Part shown: one piece after another, positions 19,380 through 28,807 of the stretch
Numbering within the stretch: position 1 is the stretch's first letter
Layout of the letters: the number at the start of each line of letters is the position of its first letter
NCBI GenBank assembly: GCA_000634415.1
Contig: JFNH01000008.1
Coordinates: 25,768 to 89,767, forward strand
Direction of reading: 5' to 3'
Source of the DNA: Prochlorococcus sp. scB245a_519A13
GTDB taxonomy: Bacteria > Cyanobacteriota > Cyanobacteriia > PCC-6307 > Cyanobiaceae
DNA length: 64,000 bases
Position numbers and translations under genes: made by a program
Notes under the pieces: generated by a model
Databases searched by the model: none
What the model saw: only the letters and a program-made list of their open reading frames with translations
Told to the model about the DNA's origin: nothing

Positions 19380-20378
19380 TTATAGAGGGGAAAGTGGGAT
19401 AATGGTATTTACTAAACTCATATATATGGGAATGCCAAGAACTATATTGAATGGGAAAGTTAGCCCTAGTGTAGTTGAAATATAATAACTAGATTTAGCC
19501 TCTGGAACAGTCATCCTCATCGCTGCAGGAACTGCTAAATAAGAGGCGCTTGCACATAAAACCACAAATAAAAGTGCGTTGCCAGGTTCTAAAGATAAAA
19601 ATCTTGCAACGAAAACACCAATAAATGCATTAAATAGAGGCATGAAAATGGCAAAGCCAATCAAGAACGAACCCGCATTCTTCAATCTTGGTAATCTTTG
19701 AGCAGCGACTATTCCCATATCTAGTAAGAAGAAGCATTCTGCTCCATAGAATAATTGTCCAGTAAAAGGCTCCATTTTTTCAATTCCTGAGGGATTACTG
19801 GAAGCAGTCAGAAATCCCACAATTAAGCTTGAAAGTAATAAATAAACTGATCCATTTAAAAGTGATTCGTGTAATATTGCACTTAGATGCATTTTTCTTG
19901 ATTTTGGTCTATTTTTTGGAGCTGCAAACTTCACAAGTAATAATCCAACAATGATTGCAGGAGATTCCATTAAAGCTAAGGCGCCAACCATAAACCCATC
20001 AAAAGCTATTTTTTGACTTTCTAAAAAACTTTCTGCGGAAATAAATGTAACAGCACTGATTGAACCGTATGCTGCTGCTATTGCGGCTGAATTAAAGACA
20101 TCAAACTTAAATCTTAAAATTAAAAATCCAATCAGAGGGATTACTAGTGACATCAGTATTGCAGCGCTTAAAGTAGGCAAAACTTGATTTGTTAACCCGC
20201 TTTTCTGTATCTCTATACCTCCTTTGAACCCAATAGCTAGGAGCAGATATAAGGAGAAAAGTTTAGGTAAGGGAGCTGGTATTTCTAAATCAGATTTAAA
20301 AAGTACTGATGTTGCTCCAATCAAAAAGAAAAGAACTGGCGGGGCTAATACATTTTGCAGAATTGGATTTATTTCCAT
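19380..20378 (-). CDS. sbtA: SbtA-like sodium-dependent bicarbonate transporter
   Basis: This is an integral membrane protein of 332 residues with about ten hydrophobic segments arranged as two similar halves, the SbtA pattern. Recognisable pieces are ILQNVLAPPVLFFLIGA at the N-terminus, AIAAAYGSISAVTF, GALALMESPAIIVGLLL and the C-terminal ASASYLAVPAAMRMTVPEA. It would import bicarbonate across the plasma membrane with sodium. It lies 3 bases after the SulP-type transporter and 2 bases before sbtB, so the three genes form one operon. Transport in this divergent marine form is inferred from family membership. Confidence 0.85.
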   Translation of the reverse strand: MEINPILQNVLAPPVLFFLIGATSVLFKSDLEIPAPLPKLFSLYLLLAIGFKGGIEIQKSGLTNQVLPTLSAAILMSLVIPLIGFLILRFKFDVFNSAAIAAAYGSISAVTFISAESFLESQKIAFDGFMVGALALMESPAIIVGLLLVKFAAPKNRPKSRKMHLSAILHESLLNGSVYLLLSSLIVGFLTASSNPSGIEKMEPFTGQLFYGAECFFLLDMGIVAAQRLPRLKNAGSFLIGFAIFMPLFNAFIGVFVARFLSLEPGNALLFVVLCASASYLAVPAAMRMTVPEAKSSYYISTTLGLTFPFNIVLGIPIYMSLVNTIIPLSPL

Positions 20379-20381
20379 AAA

Positions 20382-22037
20382 TTATGAAGCTATTTCACTT
20401 AGAGCAGTTTCTAAAGCTTCTTTTCTTGTTTCAATAATGCCTTCAACTCCAAACTTAGCTAATCTATCCTTCACTTTTTCATTTGCACCAGCAACAAATG
20501 CTTTTCTGGAATTATTTTTTGCTTCTTGCATCATATCCTCTATTGCAAGAGTCGCCGTGACTCCAAGTCTTGGTACATCAGTGATATCTAATATCAAAAC
20601 CTTGTAGTTTCTTACAAGCATCATTCTTTCAGATATTCCTTTAGCTGCTCCAAAACTAAGTGGTCCCTTTAGTCTAAACAACATTACTTCTCCTGAACAT
20701 CTATCCAGAAGTGCTTTTTCATCATCAGGCAATGCATTTTTTGCTTGATCATCATTTGATACAGGATTATCCTCATCCATACCTTCTAGTTGAGTTTCGG
20801 TTATTGAATCAATGGTGAGCATATTTGCTATGAATACACCGACTAAAACAGCCCAAATTAAATCCCAAAAAACAGTCATTAAAAGTACGCCGTACATTAC
20901 TACTGATGTTTTTAAAGATAATTTGTGAGCCCTCCGCAAGAATCCCCAATCAATAATATCTAGGCCTACTTTTATAAGAATTCCTGCTAGCAATGCAGTT
21001 GGTATTTGCTCAGCTAAAGGTCCAGCACCAACTAAAACTATCAACAATACAACTGAGTGAACCATACCGGAAATGGGAGTTGATCCTCCAGATTTAACAT
21101 TTATAACTGTTCTCATGGTTGCTCCTGCTCCAGGTAAACCTGAAAACAGACCTGCTACAGCATTCCCTATCCCTTGACCAATAAGTTCTCTATCAGAATT
21201 ATGTTTTGTTTGAGAGATATTATCTGCAACTAGAGATGTCAGTAAGGAGTCAATAGCTCCAAGTACTGCTAGGACTAATCCTGCCTTGAAAATGATTGGG
21301 AAATATTGATTGAAACTTGGGAAATTTAAAGATGGAACTCCCCTCGGAATTTCTCCAATTCTATCAATAGCTCCGTCTCCAAAAATTAAAATTGATATTG
21401 GAGTTACTATCAATAAGGCCAATAGAGGAGAAGGAACCCATTGACTTATTTTTCTAGGAGTTAGAAATACTATACCTAGAGTCATTATTGCCACTCCAAT
21501 AGCAGCACCATTTGGCTGGAAATTTGAAAATACAGTAGATAAAGATTCGACTACCCCACCACGAGTGCTAATACCTAGTAATGGTCCAATCTGAAGTGCA
21601 ATGATTATTACTCCAATACCAGACATAAATCCTGACACAACAGAATATGGAACTAAAGTGATGTATTTTCCTAGTTTTAGAATCCCAAATAATATTTGGA
21701 GTAAGCCGCCAATTACTACCGCTGCCATCACTAAAGGTAAAATTTGTCCTGCAGAGAGATCTCTTGGAACCCCCACTGCTGCTAAGCCTGCTACTACTCC
21801 AGCAACAGTTACACTCATGGGACCGGTAGGTCCACTAACCTGAGCAGGTGTTCCTCCGAACAATGCGGCTAAAAAACCAACTACTACTGCCCCATATAGT
21901 CCATAAATTGCTCCGCCAGGTCCTAACGCAGCATTACCAAAAGCAAGAGCGAGAGGTAAAGCCACCACTGCGGCTGTTATCCCTCCTAGAATATCTCCTC
22001 TTACATTCTTTAGATGAAATCCATTAATTATTTTCAA
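20382..22037 (-). CDS. bicA: SulP-family anion transporter, BicA-like bicarbonate transporter
   Basis: This is a SulP protein of 551 residues. The membrane domain spans about residues 10-410 and includes the N-terminal GDILGGITAAVVALPLALAF and GLFSGLPGAGATMRTVINV. A cytosolic STAS domain follows at about 435-545 (VLILDITDVPRLGVTATLAI). Because it is followed directly by sbtA and sbtB, low-affinity, high-flux sodium-dependent bicarbonate uptake of the BicA type is more likely than sulfate transport, but this is inference from context. The start is TTG (MKIINGFHLK), preceded by AGGAGAGGA on the minus strand, a strong ribosome binding site. It is divergent from hemB; the 222 bases between hold no further gene. 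Confidence 0.85.
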   Translation of the reverse strand: MKIINGFHLKNVRGDILGGITAAVVALPLALAFGNAALGPGGAIYGLYGAVVVGFLAALFGGTPAQVSGPTGPMSVTVAGVVAGLAAVGVPRDLSAGQILPLVMAAVVIGGLLQILFGILKLGKYITLVPYSVVSGFMSGIGVIIIALQIGPLLGISTRGGVVESLSTVFSNFQPNGAAIGVAIMTLGIVFLTPRKISQWVPSPLLALLIVTPISILIFGDGAIDRIGEIPRGVPSLNFPSFNQYFPIIFKAGLVLAVLGAIDSLLTSLVADNISQTKHNSDRELIGQGIGNAVAGLFSGLPGAGATMRTVINVKSGGSTPISGMVHSVVLLIVLVGAGPLAEQIPTALLAGILIKVGLDIIDWGFLRRAHKLSLKTSVVMYGVLLMTVFWDLIWAVLVGVFIANMLTIDSITETQLEGMDEDNPVSNDDQAKNALPDDEKALLDRCSGEVMLFRLKGPLSFGAAKGISERMMLVRNYKVLILDITDVPRLGVTATLAIEDMMQEAKNNSRKAFVAGANEKVKDRLAKFGVEGIIETRKEALETALSEIAS

Positions 22038-22259
22038 AGATCCTCTCCTTAAAATAAATACTTAACTAAAAGATATTATCTCTTTATGACGTAAATTTGT
22101 GAAAAATGAAGTTTGTGCAAAATATTTTTGTAACTTTTTTTGCTTTTTTTAAATAAATTTTAGTTACTTTTCCTGAACAAAAGTAGTCTCTGATTGATTT
22201 ATGTGCGAGGCAAGCGATTAATGTATTAGATAAATATTTTTCAATTTAATAATATTCAA

Positions 22260-23261
22260 ATGAATTCGATTATTCGTCCAAGAAGATTAAGAAGAACTGA
22301 GGCAATTAGAGAAATGGTTAGAGAAAACCATTTGGCGGCATCGGACTTTATCTATCCATTATTTATTCATGAAAAAGATTTTAAAGAGGAAATTTCCGCA
22401 ATGCCCGGAACTTACAGATGGGATATTAATGGGTTATTAAAGGAGGTTACTAGGGCATGGGAATTGGGAATTAGATGTGTGGTTCTTTTCCCAAAAATAA
22501 ACGATAGCTTAAAGACTGAAGATGGAGCAGAATGTTTTAATGAGGACGGTTTAATACCTAAAGCTATTCGAATCTTAAAAAAAGAGATTCCAGAAATGGC
22601 AATTATGACAGATGTTGCCTTGGACCCTTACTCGTGTGATGGACATGATGGCTTAGTTGATGAAACTGGAAAAATATTGAATGATGAAACGATTGAAATT
22701 TTAAAAAAACAAGCTTTAACTCAAGCTAGAGCTGGAGCAGATTTTATTGGCCCTAGTGACATGATGGATGGGAGAGTTGGAGCAATTAGGACTGCTCTTG
22801 ATAGTGAGGGATTTAATGATGTAGGTATTATTAGTTATACAGCTAAATATTCATCTGCTTATTATGGTCCGTTTAGAACTGCTTTAGATTCGGCTCCTAG
22901 AGAAAATAGTAAGAAAGTAATTCCAGACAATAAGTCTACATATCAAATGGACCCTGCCAATTCAAAAGAGGCTTTAATTGAATCTGCATTGGATCAGTAT
23001 GAAGGAGCTGATATTTTGATGGTAAAACCAGGAATTTCATATTTGGATATTGTTTATAGACTAAGCACATTTTCAAATAAGCCCATAGCTGCATACAACG
23101 TTAGTGGAGAGTATTCGATGGTAAAGTCTGCTGCTATGAAGAACTGGATTAACGAAAAAGATATTGTTTTAGAGACATTGCTTAGTTTTAAAAGAGCAGG
23201 AGCAAAATTAATACTCACTTATCATGCTTGTGATGCATCTCAATGGTTGCAGGATACTTAA
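22260..23261 (+). CDS. hemB: Delta-aminolevulinic acid dehydratase (porphobilinogen synthase)
   Basis: The enzyme condenses two 5-aminolevulinates to porphobilinogen for chlorophyll, haem and corrinoids. The two active-site lysines are visible in SYTAKYSSAYYGPFR and LMVKPGISYLD. The metal region DVALDPYSCDGHDG is the aspartate-rich type seen in plants and cyanobacteria, with only one cysteine, which suggests magnesium rather than zinc dependence. At 333 residues it is full length. The ATG is supported by family alignment (RPRRLRRTEAIREMVRE). Confidence 0.97.
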   Translation: MNSIIRPRRLRRTEAIREMVRENHLAASDFIYPLFIHEKDFKEEISAMPGTYRWDINGLLKEVTRAWELGIRCVVLFPKINDSLKTEDGAECFNEDGLIPKAIRILKKEIPEMAIMTDVALDPYSCDGHDGLVDETGKILNDETIEILKKQALTQARAGADFIGPSDMMDGRVGAIRTALDSEGFNDVGIISYTAKYSSAYYGPFRTALDSAPRENSKKVIPDNKSTYQMDPANSKEALIESALDQYEGADILMVKPGISYLDIVYRLSTFSNKPIAAYNVSGEYSMVKSAAMKNWINEKDIVLETLLSFKRAGAKLILTYHACDASQWLQDT

Positions 23262-23323
23262 AAACTCATTATTAGCAAAAATTTAGTTTATTCTTAAATT
23301 AGTAATAAATTAATTGCTTTGTT

Positions 23324-23710
23324 TTGAAGTTTTCACAAGGAGTAAATAGGATTGGTCACATTGCACTTAGAGTAGAGAATCTCGAAAGGGCGAAATCTTT
23401 TTACATTAAGCTGGGTATGAATTTGGTATGGGATGACAAAGATTGGTCTTATTTAGAGGCAGGTAAAGGGAAAGATGGACTTGCGTTGTTAGGCCCTGGC
23501 TACAAAGCTGCAGGACCTCACTTTGCTTTTCATTTTGAAAATAAAAAAGAAGTGGAAAATATTCAAAATGATTTAAAAAATTCTGGTGTAAAAGTTGGTC
23601 CTTTACATGAGCATAGAGATGGAACAGCATCTTTTTATATGAAGGATACTGAAGGAAACTGGCTTGAGATGCTTTATGTTCCTCCTGAAGGGATTCAATC
23701 GAATGTTTGA
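23324..23710 (+). CDS. gloA: Glyoxalase/VOC-superfamily protein (lactoylglutathione lyase-like)
   Basis: This is a single VOC-fold protein of 128 residues. NRIGHIALRVENLERAKSFY near the start, GPHFAFHFENKKEVE in the middle and TEGNWLEMLYVPP at the end provide candidate metal ligands (two His, one or two Glu). Detoxification of methylglyoxal by the glyoxalase I reaction is the family guess. The start used is TTG; no ATG is available before the conserved region, and an AAGGAG sits inside the first codons, so initiation may lie slightly downstream. The stop overlaps the upstream extension of the mutS2 frame. Confidence 0.78.
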   Translation: MKFSQGVNRIGHIALRVENLERAKSFYIKLGMNLVWDDKDWSYLEAGKGKDGLALLGPGYKAAGPHFAFHFENKKEVENIQNDLKNSGVKVGPLHEHRDGTASFYMKDTEGNWLEMLYVPPEGIQSNV

Positions 23711-23724
23711 TTCTTTTTTTTTGT

Positions 23725-26136
23725 ATGCAAGAGAAAAGTTATTCTAAAAAACTATATTCATATAACACCTTAGAAGAAGAATCTATAAACCTTTTAGAGT
23801 GGGATTCATTAAAAATGCATTTATCTTCATTCGCCTCAACGGAAATGGGTAAACGATCAATTTTAAGTCTTGTTATACCTTCAGAATACGAAGCATCTAA
23901 AAAACTTTTGAATGAAACTGTTGAAATTAATGAGCTAGAAAAAAATTTAGATAAATCAATTAGTTTTTCTGGTGTTTTTGATATTAGTAGAAATATTGAA
24001 ATTTGTTCAAAGGGAGGTGTAATTTCATCTTCTGAATTGTTAGAAATAGCGAAAACAATTGCTGCAGCAAGAAATTTAAAAAAAATTTTATTAGATCCTG
24101 AACAAAGGCCTTATATTTCATCATTCACAAAAAATTTAATTGACCATCAGAATATCGAAACGATTTTTAAAAAAGGTATTGAATCGAATGGAAGGATTTC
24201 AGACAATGCTAGTAATGAACTATCTATTCTTAGAAAAGAATTTTTATCTAAGAAACATGAAAGAAAAATATTAGTTGAGAAATTTATTCAAAAGAATTTA
24301 GCTTATTTGCAAGATACTACTATTGGAGATCGATATGGAAGGCCAGTTTTAGCAGTCAAAGTTAATTATGTAGATAAATTTAAAGGAATAATTCATGACT
24401 CTTCATCTTCAGGAAATACAGTATATTTTGAGCCTGAAAGTGTAGCAATTAAAGGTAATAAGATTGCTTCTTTAGAGGCTAGGATCACAGCAGAAGAATT
24501 TAAATTACTTAAGAAATGGTCTCAGGTTGTTAGTGATAATTCAAAAAATCTTATTGAAATGGCATCCATTTTATTAAGATTAGAAAATGCCCTAACTCGT
24601 TCAAGGTATTCGAAATGGATTGGAGGTAAAACTCCTATATTTGAGAAAAATCCTATTATTTCTTTAATTGGTTTTTCTCATCCATTATTGATTTGGGAAC
24701 ATAAGAAAAAAGGAGGCCCTCCACCAGTAGCTGTCGATTTTTATATAAATAGAAATATTAAGGTTGTAGCTATTACAGGTCCAAATACTGGAGGTAAAAC
24801 AGCAGCTTTAAAAGGTTTGGGCTTGTCTTTACTTATGGCTAGAGCAGGATTATTGATACCTTCAACTAATAATCCCATTATCCCTTTTTGTCCAAATATA
24901 TATGTGGATATAGGAGATAATCAATCATTAGAAGAAAATTTATCTACCTTCAGTGGGCATATATCCCGCATAAAAGAGATATTAGATTCACTTGATTATA
25001 AGAAAGGATTATCAGTTGTTTTGTTAGATGAGATTGGATCTGGCACAGATCCTCTTGAAGGAAGTGCTCTTGCAATGGCTTTATTAAAAGAATTTGCAAA
25101 TAAATCTGATATCACTTTGGCAACTACACATTATGGAGATATTAAGGCTTTAAAATATAATGACTCAAGATTTGAAAACGTATCAGTTGCCTTTGATGAG
25201 GAATCCTTGAAGCCAAAATATATACTCAACTGGGGTATTCCTGGGAGAAGTAACGCTTTGTCAATTTCAAAGAGAATTGGTCTCGATGAAAGCATACTCA
25301 ATGAAGCTGCAAATTATCTAAAGCCAAAAGAAGTTGACAATATTAACAGTATTATTAAAGGACTTGAGGAAGAGAGGATTAAACAACAAAATTCTGCAGA
25401 AGCTGCTGCAGAATTGATTGCAAGGACTGAAATATTACATGATGAACTGAAGAGAAATTATGAATATCAAAAAATAAATGCTCAAAAAATCCAGGAAATT
25501 GAAAGGTCTAAATTATCAAAACACATTACATCCGCTAAAAAAGAGGTGATAGATTTGATTAAAAAATTAAGAGACAAAAATGTTAATGGAGAGGATACGA
25601 GAATTATTGGAAATAGATTAAAGGAAATTGAGAAGGAACATTTAACCCAAAAAAAATCTGAAAAGTCAATATCGTGGAACCCCAAGGTAGGCGATTTTGT
25701 AAAGATTAAAAGTCTAAATAGTACGGGACAAATTGTAGATTTAGACAAAAAAGGTGGTTTTTATGAAATTAAATGTGGTTCATTTAGAAGCACATTATCT
25801 GTAAATGACTTTGAAGGTATTAATGGAGAAAAGCCTAATTTCAAAAGGTCAAAAATTGAGATCAAGTCTACAAGAGAAGATTTTTCTTTTTCCAAAATTA
25901 GAACGAGTAAAAATACAATAGACGTAAGAGGGTTAAGAGTTCATGAAGCCGAAATAATTATTGAGGAGAAAATTAGAAAATTTCATGGACCGTTATGGAT
26001 TGTTCATGGAATTGGTACAGGGAAATTAAAGAAAGGACTAAGAAATTGGTTATCAGGTTTAAATTATGTTGATAAGATTGAAGATGCAGCCAACAACGAG
26101 GGTGGCCCTGGTTGCAGTATTGCGTGGATAAAATAA
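23725..26136 (+). CDS. mutS2: MutS2 endonuclease-type MutS homologue
   Basis: MutS2 binds branched DNA or stalled, collided ribosomes, depending on the organism; it is not the mismatch-repair MutS. Walker A is GPNTGGKTAALKG, Walker B is VLLDEIGSGTDPLEG, and the following ATTHYGDIKAL is conserved. The C-terminal Smr nuclease-like domain carries DVRGLRVHEAE and IVHGIGTGKLKKGL. I chose the ATG at 23725 (MQEKSYSKK, 803 residues) over a TTG at 23707 that overlaps the previous stop codon. The gene lies 14 bases after gloA. Confidence 0.93.
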   Translation: MQEKSYSKKLYSYNTLEEESINLLEWDSLKMHLSSFASTEMGKRSILSLVIPSEYEASKKLLNETVEINELEKNLDKSISFSGVFDISRNIEICSKGGVISSSELLEIAKTIAAARNLKKILLDPEQRPYISSFTKNLIDHQNIETIFKKGIESNGRISDNASNELSILRKEFLSKKHERKILVEKFIQKNLAYLQDTTIGDRYGRPVLAVKVNYVDKFKGIIHDSSSSGNTVYFEPESVAIKGNKIASLEARITAEEFKLLKKWSQVVSDNSKNLIEMASILLRLENALTRSRYSKWIGGKTPIFEKNPIISLIGFSHPLLIWEHKKKGGPPPVAVDFYINRNIKVVAITGPNTGGKTAALKGLGLSLLMARAGLLIPSTNNPIIPFCPNIYVDIGDNQSLEENLSTFSGHISRIKEILDSLDYKKGLSVVLLDEIGSGTDPLEGSALAMALLKEFANKSDITLATTHYGDIKALKYNDSRFENVSVAFDEESLKPKYILNWGIPGRSNALSISKRIGLDESILNEAANYLKPKEVDNINSIIKGLEEERIKQQNSAEAAAELIARTEILHDELKRNYEYQKINAQKIQEIERSKLSKHITSAKKEVIDLIKKLRDKNVNGEDTRIIGNRLKEIEKEHLTQKKSEKSISWNPKVGDFVKIKSLNSTGQIVDLDKKGGFYEIKCGSFRSTLSVNDFEGINGEKPNFKRSKIEIKSTREDFSFSKIRTSKNTIDVRGLRVHEAEIIIEEKIRKFHGPLWIVHGIGTGKLKKGLRNWLSGLNYVDKIEDAANNEGGPGCSIAWIK

Positions 26137-26176
26137 AATTTAAAATACCTAGAAAACAATTTAATAAACGTATTAA

Positions 26177-27160
26177 GTGCAATTTATTGATCAAGCCAAC
26201 ATTATTCTTAAAGCTGGAAAAGGTGGAAATGGAATAGTTTCATTTAGAAGAGAAAAATTCGTCCCTGCTGGAGGACCTTCGGGGGGAAATGGTGGCAGAG
26301 GGGGTTCAGTTATCTTAATGGCTGATAATAATCTTCAAACTTTATTAGATTTCAAATTCAAACGTGAAATCATTGCTGAAGATGGATGCAAAGGAGGTCC
26401 TAATAAGAGATCAGGTGCTTCAGGTGAGGATACAATCCTTAAAGTACCCTGCGGAACAGAAATAAGGGATATTAAAACCGGCATTATTTTAGGAGACTTA
26501 ACTAAACATAAACAGAGTTTAATTATTGCCATTGGAGGAAGAGGTGGACATGGTAATGCTTACTATTTAAGTAATCAAAATAGAGCCCCAGAATCATTCA
26601 CTGAAGGAAAAGATGGTGAGATATGGGAGGTTCAATTAGAACTAAAACTTCTTGCAGAGGTTGGGATTATAGGTCTTCCAAATGCTGGAAAAAGCACCTT
26701 GATTTCTGTTGTATCATCTGCCCGTCCAAAAATCGCAAATTATCCTTTCACAACTTTAATACCTAACTTAGGTGTAGTAAGAAAAATTGATGGGAATGGT
26801 TGCCTTTTTGCTGATATACCTGGATTAATATCAGGGGCAGCTGATGGAGTAGGTTTAGGCCATGATTTTTTAAGGCATATCCAAAGAACTAAAATACTTG
26901 TTCACTTAATTGATGCAATTGCAGAAAATCCTTTAAATGATTTTGAGATAATTGAGCAGGAATTAAAAAAATATGGAAAAGGTCTCTTAGATAAAGAGAG
27001 GATAATAGTATTGAATAAAATGGAGCTTGTAGATGATGATTATTTGAAAATAATTTCAAAAAAGTTAGAAGATTTATCTAAAAAGAAAGTTTTAGTTATT
27101 TCTTCATCTTTAAAAAAAGGTTTATCTTCACTGCTTTCTGAAGTATGGAAAAGGATCTAA
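26177..27160 (+). CDS. obgE: Obg-family GTPase, ribosome assembly
   Basis: Obg (CgtA) binds the 50S subunit and acts in its maturation and in stringent responses. The Gly-rich Obg fold covers residues 1-158 ([21 protein letters not shown]). The G domain follows, with GLPNAGKST (G1), DIPG (G3) and LNKMEL (G4). It ends at 327 residues with no C-terminal OCT domain, as is common in cyanobacteria. The start is GTG. It is 40 bases downstream of mutS2 and probably in the same transcript. Confidence 0.95.
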   Translation: MQFIDQANIILKAGKGGNGIVSFRREKFVPAGGPSGGNGGRGGSVILMADNNLQTLLDFKFKREIIAEDGCKGGPNKRSGASGEDTILKVPCGTEIRDIKTGIILGDLTKHKQSLIIAIGGRGGHGNAYYLSNQNRAPESFTEGKDGEIWEVQLELKLLAEVGIIGLPNAGKSTLISVVSSARPKIANYPFTTLIPNLGVVRKIDGNGCLFADIPGLISGAADGVGLGHDFLRHIQRTKILVHLIDAIAENPLNDFEIIEQELKKYGKGLLDKERIIVLNKMELVDDDYLKIISKKLEDLSKKKVLVISSSLKKGLSSLLSEVWKRI

Positions 27161-27246
27161 CTTAAATTTAAAATTTTTTTGTAAAAAAAAACACTTGATT
27201 TAATAATGAAAATTAGTCATAAATAAGATACCTCTTTAAACACAAT

Positions 27247-27429
27247 ATGAATTTCTATACTTGCTTTGATCAACAAGGAAAAATAATAGCTAGATGTCAA
27301 ACCATTCAAGATATTGAGGTTTTGAAGAAAATGGGAAGACCAATTGTAGAAGTCAAGGAAATGAAAAATGAAGAGTCGGTTGTATGTTCACTTACAGGAA
27401 GTCCATCCGACTTTAATAGAGATTACTAA
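27247..27429 (+). CDS. Small protein of unknown function, 60 residues
   Basis: I do not recognise a named family. The protein has three cysteines (residues 6, 17 and 47), no membrane segment, and a mixed alpha/beta composition. An ATG start and a strong intrinsic terminator right after the stop argue that it is a real gene at the end of the mutS2-obg transcript or a small transcript of its own. No clear ribosome binding site is seen. Confidence 0.65.
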   Translation: MNFYTCFDQQGKIIARCQTIQDIEVLKKMGRPIVEVKEMKNEESVVCSLTGSPSDFNRDY

Positions 27430-27443
27430 TAGAATTAATAAAT

Positions 27444-27470
27444 AAAAAAAGGGCTCTAAAAGCCCTTTTT
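27444..27470. terminator. Bidirectional intrinsic terminator between obg region and cp12
   Basis: GGGCT-CTAAA-AGCCC (27451-27465) is flanked by seven A on the left and a T-run on the right, so it can end transcripts from both the 60-residue gene and the convergent cp12. Confidence 0.85.
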
Positions 27471-27498
27471 TATTGTGCATTATCTACCAAAAGAAAAC

Positions 27499-27717
27499 TT
27501 AATCATCATAAACAAGACATTCTGGTTCATCCGGGTTGGCATCGCAGAATAGTTCCAAAGCATTAGGGTCATGTTTATCATCTGGATGATGATCTTTATA
27601 CTCTTCGAGTTCTTTTAGCTCTTCAGTTAAATGTCTGACCTTTGGAAGATTGCCCTCTGCTTTTGCAGATTCGATTTCCGATTGATCTTTTTGGATGTGT
27701 TCGTCAATGGATTTCAT
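27499..27717 (-). CDS. cp12: CP12, Calvin-cycle regulator
   Basis: CP12 is a small, partly disordered linker that binds GAPDH and phosphoribulokinase in the dark and inactivates both. The C-terminal half is diagnostic: FCDANPDEPECLVYDD, with Cys58 and Cys67 eight residues apart, the pair that engages GAPDH. The N-terminal cysteine pair that engages phosphoribulokinase in plant-type CP12 is absent. The protein has 72 residues and is rich in Glu, Asp and Lys. It is a monocistronic gene ending at a shared terminator. Confidence 0.93.
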   Translation of the reverse strand: MKSIDEHIQKDQSEIESAKAEGNLPKVRHLTEELKELEEYKDHHPDDKHDPNALELFCDANPDEPECLVYDD

Positions 27718-27839
27718 TTTAAGCTTTTCGTACTTTAGTAGACATACATAACATAGTTAATTTCTAATGAAATTGCATTATCTATGAACTAAATAAGTGT
27801 TCATTACAACATCATTTTTTTTCAAATTGATTTATTTTT

Positions 27840-28784
27840 TTAGGTCTCTACTTTCATTATTTCATTTAGCGATGGTAAAACTGGGATTATTTGATTTGGG
27901 TTTAAAGGGAATAAAGCTTTGTAGTAATCTTTTTTCCATTCATTGTCGAAGCATGTACTATTTATGTTAGATAATTTAAAGACTTTTAATCTCCATTCAA
28001 TAATCTTTTCAAAACTTGATAGTTCTTGTTCAGTACATTTGAAAAGTTTGCTATATATCAATTCCCATCTTATAAGCGTTGGAAAAAGGTAAATATCTGC
28101 GTAGGTTAACTCTTCTCCAAATATCCAGTCCCCTTTATTTTTCTGTAGTAAATTTTCAATTTCATTTATAGCTGCAAAAAGATGTTTACTTGCTTTTTCG
28201 TAAGCTGACTGGTTTCTGGCGAAACCACATTTATATACCCCATCATTAATGCTGTTATTAATTAAATCTAAAAATTTCTGATTACCATCTTTAATTCTTA
28301 ATAACTTATATTTTGATTCACTTTTTATTGAATTGAGTAGTCTTGTAATCTGTGAACTTTCATTAGACAGTATATTTACTTCATCTTTTACAAAGCTAAT
28401 TAAAAGAGGTAATGTAGCTCTAAAAATTATCTTTTTATTAGCTTTTTTGTAAAGGTCTGAAAGTCTCATACATCCCTTAATCTTTGTATTGAATATCCAT
28501 TCGCCATGCTCAACATTTGCCTTTAAAAAAATTATTTTAACTTTTTTAGATAAATCTTTTATTTCGTGTACGAGTAAAGTTCTTTGACACCATGGACAAG
28601 AATGGCCTACTAATAAATAAATTTGTCCTTTTTCATTATTAATATCGTATTCACTATTAATGGTTATACCTTTAGGCCTTTTATAATTACCATGTAAATC
28701 TGATGGCGCGAAGCCATTCATTAATTGGGTCCAATACCAAAACCAGAATTTTCTGGAGGCCTTTATAAGGTATTTATTTTGCAT
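27840..28784 (-). CDS. Glutathione S-transferase family protein (omega/ECM4-like)
   Basis: The 314-residue protein has a thioredoxin-like N-terminal domain with GHSCPWCQRTLLVHE at about residues 59-73. The cysteine pair there is typical of omega-type or glutathionyl-hydroquinone reductase-like GSTs. A helical C-terminal domain follows (WIFGEELTYADIYLFPTLIRW near 220-240). A role in reducing glutathionylated quinones or in thiol detoxification is a family-based guess. It is divergent from the aspartoacylase gene with 23 bases between starts. Confidence 0.78.
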   Translation of the reverse strand: MQNKYLIKASRKFWFWYWTQLMNGFAPSDLHGNYKRPKGITINSEYDINNEKGQIYLLVGHSCPWCQRTLLVHEIKDLSKKVKIIFLKANVEHGEWIFNTKIKGCMRLSDLYKKANKKIIFRATLPLLISFVKDEVNILSNESSQITRLLNSIKSESKYKLLRIKDGNQKFLDLINNSINDGVYKCGFARNQSAYEKASKHLFAAINEIENLLQKNKGDWIFGEELTYADIYLFPTLIRWELIYSKLFKCTEQELSSFEKIIEWRLKVFKLSNINSTCFDNEWKKDYYKALFPLNPNQIIPVLPSLNEIMKVET

Positions 28785-28807
28785 AAAATTTTATTTTTAA
28801 AGAAAAA

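Noticed and set aside
22107..22157. 16-codon ORF (MKFVQNIF...) in the bicA-hemB gap
   Set aside because: It is too short, has no ribosome binding site, and lies in T-rich DNA likely to be promoter.
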